Program-made: the position numbers and the translations under genes
The notes under the pieces: model-generated
The model's input: the letters and a program-made list of their open reading frames with translations, nothing else
Told to the model about the DNA's origin: nothing
The model's database searches: none
Part shown: piece by piece, positions 59,062-62,499 of the stretch
Position numbering within the stretch: the stretch's first letter is position 1
Layout: the number at the start of each line of letters is the position of its first letter
Source: Actinomadura sp. BRA 177
GTDB lineage: Bacteria > Actinomycetota > Actinomycetes > Streptosporangiales > Streptosporangiaceae
Direction of reading: 5' to 3'
NCBI RefSeq assembly: GCF_013372625.1
Contig: NZ_JABXFD010000102.1
Location: 1-62,499 of the forward strand
Length of the DNA: 62,499 nt

Positions 59062-60336
59062 TCACTCCTTGTTCAAGGTGTAGTTCTTGCGCTCCTTGGC
59101 CTTGCCGGCCGGCTCCTCCTCGCCGTTCACCCACACGTCGCAGGCGGACGCGTCGTAGATCACCGCGTTGAGCCGCGGCTGGTCGTACTGCCGCAGGTCG
59201 CCCTGGTGCAGCGACTCGTCGGTGAGCACGGTGATCGTGTCGCCCGGCACCGACACGAAGATCCGGCACTCGTCGGTGCGCGCCCGCACGACCAGCGTGC
59301 TGGAGTCGACGCCGGGCGGCGCGGAGGTCTGGGCGGAGCCCGCCGGGCTGGACGGCGTGGCGGTGACGGCGGCCGTGGGGGACGCGCCGGGGCTCTCCCG
59401 CATCATGCCGACGATGAGCGCGGTCGCGCCGATCCCGCAGGACGCGACGGTCGCGCCGACGAGCGCGATCACGGCCATCACGCGGTACCGGGGCGTCGCC
59501 GGCCGGCGGCTGGACGGCGTGGCGGTGACGGCGCGCTCCAGCCGGTCGACCGCGCGCGCGTGGCTGAGCCGGCGGGTCGGGTTCTTCTCCAGCAGCCCGG
59601 TGATGACGGGCGTGAGCGCGCCCCCGTTCTGCAGTGCCGGGGTCGACTCGTTCGCCAGCGCGGACAGCGTCGCCATCACGTTCTCGCGCTCGAACGGCGG
59701 GCGGCCCTCCAGCGCGGCGTACAGCGTCGCGCCGAGCGACCACAGGTCGGACCGGGGGGTGGCCTTCTCCCCGGCGGCGACCTCGGGCGCCACGTACGCG
59801 GGCGAGCCCATGAAGTGGCCCGTCTTCGTCAGGCTCGCCGAACCGGACGAGAACGCGAGCCCGAAGTCCGTCAGCACCACCCGGTCGCCGTCCAGCAGCA
59901 CGTTGCTGGGCTTGAGGTCGCGGTGCACTATCCCGGCCTTGTGCGCGACGTTCAGCGCGTCCAGCAGGGCGCGGCCGATGTGCGCGACGCGTTCGGCGGG
60001 CAGCGGACCCGATCGTTCGATGAGCTGTTCGAGGCTGGGCGCCTCGATCATCTCCATCACGATCCAGGGCCGGCCCTGCTCGATGACGACGTCGTACACC
60101 TCGACGATGGAGTGCGTGCGCAGCTGAGCAGGCGCGCGCGCCTCCCGCAGAGTACGGCGGTAGAAGACCACCCGGTCGTCCTCGGAGAGGTCCTCGGGGA
60201 GCCGCAGCTCTTTGATCGCCACCGAGCGATCGAGGAGCTCGTCATGCCCTCTCCAGACGGTGCCGTTGGCACCCTGACCTATTTCCGAGACCAGCCGGTA
60301 GCGCGTCGCTAGAACGAGGCGCTCTGACTGTGACAT
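59062..60336 (-). CDS. Membrane Ser/Thr protein kinase (PknB family)
   Basis: A 424-residue kinase. The Gly loop is EIGQGANGTVWRG, Lys is in SVAIKEL, the catalytic loop IVHRDLKPSNVLL, DFG in LTDFGLAFS, and APE in VAPEVAAGE. A TM (VMAVIALVGATVASCGIGATALIVGMM) near residue 300 leads to a Ser/Thr/Pro linker and a small extracytoplasmic domain (SSTLVVRARTDECRIFVSVPGDTITV). That domain has two Cys (DECRIF, SACDVW) and is not PASTA. The mRNA appears leaderless. It lies between the two fumarase genes, all leftward. Confidence 0.94.
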   Translation of the reverse strand: MSQSERLVLATRYRLVSEIGQGANGTVWRGHDELLDRSVAIKELRLPEDLSEDDRVVFYRRTLREARAPAQLRTHSIVEVYDVVIEQGRPWIVMEMIEAPSLEQLIERSGPLPAERVAHIGRALLDALNVAHKAGIVHRDLKPSNVLLDGDRVVLTDFGLAFSSGSASLTKTGHFMGSPAYVAPEVAAGEKATPRSDLWSLGATLYAALEGRPPFERENVMATLSALANESTPALQNGGALTPVITGLLEKNPTRRLSHARAVDRLERAVTATPSSRRPATPRYRVMAVIALVGATVASCGIGATALIVGMMRESPGASPTAAVTATPSSPAGSAQTSAPPGVDSSTLVVRARTDECRIFVSVPGDTITVLTDESLHQGDLRQYDQPRLNAVIYDASACDVWVNGEEEPAGKAKERKNYTLNKE

Positions 60337-60343
60337 GGCGGAA

Positions 60344-60349
60344 AAGATA
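60344..60349 (-). promoter_or_regulatory. -10 element of the kinase gene, leaderless
   Basis: TATCTT on the minus strand ends 7 bp before the ATG at 60336. No ribosome-binding sequence lies between them. Confidence 0.6.
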
Positions 60350-60425
60350 CCGGAGTGGCCAGCCGGTCATCGGGGAGACCTCAGCAGGAACCAAATTTTT
60401 GGCCCAATACTGTGACCTACCGACG

Positions 60426-60469
60426 AGAAACCCCCGCGGGAAGGCCCTCGAAGGCCCTCCGCGGGGGTT
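60426..60469 (-). terminator. Terminator after the class I fumarase gene
   Basis: AACCCCCGCGG (60429-60439) pairs with CCGCGGGGGTT (60459-60469), and on the minus strand TTTCTCG follows. It is 20 bp past the fumarase stop. Confidence 0.85.
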
Positions 60470-60488
60470 GTCCGGCCGCTACGGAACG

Positions 60489-62129
60489 TCAGCGCCGGCC
60501 GATGCTGAGGACGGGTCCGGTGGTGTCGGCGAAGAAATCCTCGCCCTTGTCGTCGACCACGATGAACGCCGGGAAGTCCTCGACCTCGATCTTCCAGACG
60601 GCCTCCATCCCGAGTTCCGGATATTCCAGGACCTCGACCTTCCTGATGCAGTCCTGGGCGAGGCGGGCGGCGGGGCCGCCGATCGAGCCGAGGTAGAACC
60701 CGCCGTGCTCCTTGCACGCGTCGGTGACCTGCTTGGACCGGTTGCCCTTGGCCAGCATGACCAGCGACCCGCCGGCGGCCTGGAACTGCTCGACGTAGGA
60801 GTCCATCCGCCCGGCCGTCGTCGGGCCGAACGACCCGGACGCGTAGCCCTCCGGCGTTTTGGCGGGCCCCGCGTAGTAGACGGCGTGGTCGCGCAGGTAC
60901 TGCGGCATCGGCTCGCCCGCGTCCAGCCGCTCCTTGATCTTGGCGTGCGCGATGTCGCGGGCCACGACGAGCGGGCCGGTCAGCGACAGCCGCGTCTTCA
61001 CCGGGTACTTGGACAGCTCGGCCCGGATCTCCGCCATCGGCCGGTTCAGGTCGATCTGTACGACGCCCTCGTCCAGGTGCTCGTCGGTCGTCTCGGGCAG
61101 GTACTGCGCCGGATCGGTCTCCAGCCGCTCCAGGAACACGCCCTCCGCCGTGATCTTGGCCTGGGCCTGCCGGTCGGCGCTGCACGACACCGCGATCGCC
61201 ACCGGGCAGGACGCGCCGTGCCGCGGCAGCCGGATCACCCGCACGTCGTGGCAGAAGTACTTGCCGCCGAACTGCGCGCCGATGCCGAGCTTCTGCGTCA
61301 GCTCGAACACCTGGAGCTCCAGCTCCAGGTCGCGGAAGCCGTGGCCCAGCGGCGAGCCCTCGGACGGCATCGTGTCCAGGTAGTGCGCCGACGCGTACTT
61401 GGCGGTCTTCAGCGCGTACTCGGCGGACGTCCCGCCCACCACGATCGCCAGGTGGTACGGCGGGCACGCGGCCGTCCCCAGCGAGCGGATCTTCTCCTCC
61501 AGGAAGGTCATCATCCGCTTCGGGTTCAGGACGGCCTTGGTCTCCTGGTACAGGAACGACTTGTTCGCGCTGCCGCCGCCCTTGGCCATGAACAGGAACT
61601 TGTAGGCGTCGCCCGGCGCCGCGTACAGCTCGATCTGCGCGGGCAGGTTGTCGCCGGTGTTCTTCTCGTCCCACATCGTGACCGGCGCCATCTGCGAGTA
61701 GCGCAGGTTCAGCTTCGTGTACGCGTCGTACACACCGCGCGAGATGTGCTCCTCGTCGCTCCCGTCCGTCAGGACGTGCTGGCCGCGCTTGCCCATCACG
61801 ATCGCGGTGCCGGTGTCCTGGCACATGGGCAGGACGCCGCCGGACGCGATGCCCGCGTTCTTCAGCAGGTCCAGTGCCACGAACCGGTCGTTGGGGGACG
61901 CCTCGGGGTCGTCCAGGATCCGGCGGAGCTGCGCGAGGTGCGCCGGACGCAGCAGGTGCGCGATGTCGCGCATGGCGGTCTCGGTGAGCAGCCGCAGCGC
62001 CTCCGGCTCGACCTGGAGGAAGGTCCGCCCGTTCGCGTCGAACGTGGACACGCCCTCAGAGGTCAGCAGCCGGTAGTCGGTCTCGTCCGCGCCGAGCGGC
62101 AGCAGGTCGGTGTAGGAGAACTCAGGCAT
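60489..62129 (-). CDS. fumA: Fumarate hydratase class I (Fe-S)
   Basis: A 546-residue iron-sulfur fumarase with alpha and beta parts fused. Probable 4Fe-4S Cys ligands are in [33 protein letters not shown] and [13 protein letters not shown]. The beta part has [47 protein letters not shown] and [18 protein letters not shown] 62129 follows GAGGATC. It interconverts fumarate and malate but is oxygen-sensitive, in contrast to fumC 1.5 kb downstream. Followed by a good terminator. Divergent from a GntR-family gene. Confidence 0.96.
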   Translation of the reverse strand: MPEFSYTDLLPLGADETDYRLLTSEGVSTFDANGRTFLQVEPEALRLLTETAMRDIAHLLRPAHLAQLRRILDDPEASPNDRFVALDLLKNAGIASGGVLPMCQDTGTAIVMGKRGQHVLTDGSDEEHISRGVYDAYTKLNLRYSQMAPVTMWDEKNTGDNLPAQIELYAAPGDAYKFLFMAKGGGSANKSFLYQETKAVLNPKRMMTFLEEKIRSLGTAACPPYHLAIVVGGTSAEYALKTAKYASAHYLDTMPSEGSPLGHGFRDLELELQVFELTQKLGIGAQFGGKYFCHDVRVIRLPRHGASCPVAIAVSCSADRQAQAKITAEGVFLERLETDPAQYLPETTDEHLDEGVVQIDLNRPMAEIRAELSKYPVKTRLSLTGPLVVARDIAHAKIKERLDAGEPMPQYLRDHAVYYAGPAKTPEGYASGSFGPTTAGRMDSYVEQFQAAGGSLVMLAKGNRSKQVTDACKEHGGFYLGSIGGPAARLAQDCIRKVEVLEYPELGMEAVWKIEVEDFPAFIVVDDKGEDFFADTTGPVLSIGRR

Positions 62130-62242
62130 CTCAGGCAGATCCTCGCGCGATTCCGATGGGGGCCGCCTCACAGGGTACGGGTCGCCGTTCACCGGCTCAC
62201 CGGGTGGTGACACACCTGCCGCCTCCCGGCGCTGAGTGTGGT

Positions 62243-62499
62243 GTGACCGACCTTCACCTTCCCTTGGACCGGTCCGCCGGGCGGCTGGCGGCGCAGATCG
62301 CCGCCGGCTTCCGCGCGGCCGTGCGCGCCGGCCGGCTGACCGCCGGGACCCGGCTGCCGTCGAGCCGTGACCTGGCGCGCGACCTGGACGTCTCGCGGGG
62401 CGTCGTCGTCACCGCCTACGAGCAGCTCACCGCCGAGGGCTTCCTGATCGCCCGGCGCGGCGACCGCCCCCGGATCGCTGGCCCTTATACCCATCTGCC
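62243..62499 (+). CDS. GntR/MocR family transcriptional regulator (partial, runs off the window)
   Basis: The first 85 codons are present from GTG 62243. They encode a GntR winged helix: [61 protein letters not shown]. The [11 protein letters not shown] and VVTAYEQL patterns are those of the MocR/PdxR subgroup, whose missing C-terminal half would be an aminotransferase-like PLP domain. Divergent from fumA with 113 bp between starts; the target is unknown. Confidence 0.85.
   Translation, partial: MTDLHLPLDRSAGRLAAQIAAGFRAAVRAGRLTAGTRLPSSRDLARDLDVSRGVVVTAYEQLTAEGFLIARRGDRPRIAGPYTHL

Overview
The window is very GC-rich, with GTG and TTG starts, mycothiol S-conjugate amidase, GreA, DUF501, DUF4307, DUF2510, DUF4287 and EACC1 families. 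This points to a mycelial or soil actinomycete; the mix looks like Thermomonosporaceae/Streptosporangiales (Actinomadura-like), but the genus is an inference. Most of the window is ordinary chromosomal core, with a few accessory or decaying patches.

Layout. 1-2.2 kb: a sugar-nucleotide epimerase remnant meets a predicted conflict pair, caspase-like protease plus EACC1. 2.3-6.9 kb: TPR protein, orphan sensor kinase, and a sulfonate/nitrate-type ABC operon whose ATPase has a 1-nt frameshift. 7-14.4 kb: eno, ftsB-like, DUF501 and ppx in the usual actinobacterial order, then DUF2510, UDG family 5, a DUF4232 lipoprotein and a type II NADH dehydrogenase. 14.5 kb: a tRNA with a UAA anticodon but a short variable loop. 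14.9-19 kb: BI-1 membrane protein, DUF4287, thiolase, SGNH hydrolase. 19.2-24.2 kb: cystathionine beta-synthase and gamma-synthase, flanking an MMPL transporter. 24.3-33 kb: secreted esterase, an AAA/VWA/membrane operon, FIST, ROK kinase, threonine dehydratase. 33-39.8 kb: two M1 peptidases, two RDD proteins, HPPD divergent from an Lrp regulator. 40-45.8 kb: greA, DUF4307, mca and a small membrane protein, then TPR-like, PPOX, RNase Z and a pyridine nucleotide-disulfide oxidoreductase.

45.8-49.4 kb is the most unusual region. A lone large serine recombinase lies just upstream of a DUF255 (YyaL-like) gene. That gene is broken by a 21-bp insertion with two stop codons, flanked by a 7-bp direct repeat, exactly inside its CHWC thioredoxin-type motif. 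No other phage or ICE genes are visible.

49.6-62.5 kb: NlpC/P60 hydrolase, a TetR/MFS efflux pair (the MFS gene is frameshifted so that it runs in frame into tetR), a cis-prenyl diphosphate synthase, PIN-PhoH, a transglycosylase-like gene behind a perfect CRP-type palindrome, then fumC, a Ser/Thr kinase and class I fumarase, and the start of a GntR/MocR regulator.

Functional links: CBS and the gamma-synthase family form sulfur amino-acid metabolism; mca detoxifies mycothiol conjugates; HPPD and Lrp suggest aromatic amino-acid control; the two fumarases serve the TCA cycle. Four genes are broken or fragmentary: epimerase, ABC ATPase, DUF255 and MFS. Each single-base change could be a sequence error and should be confirmed from reads.
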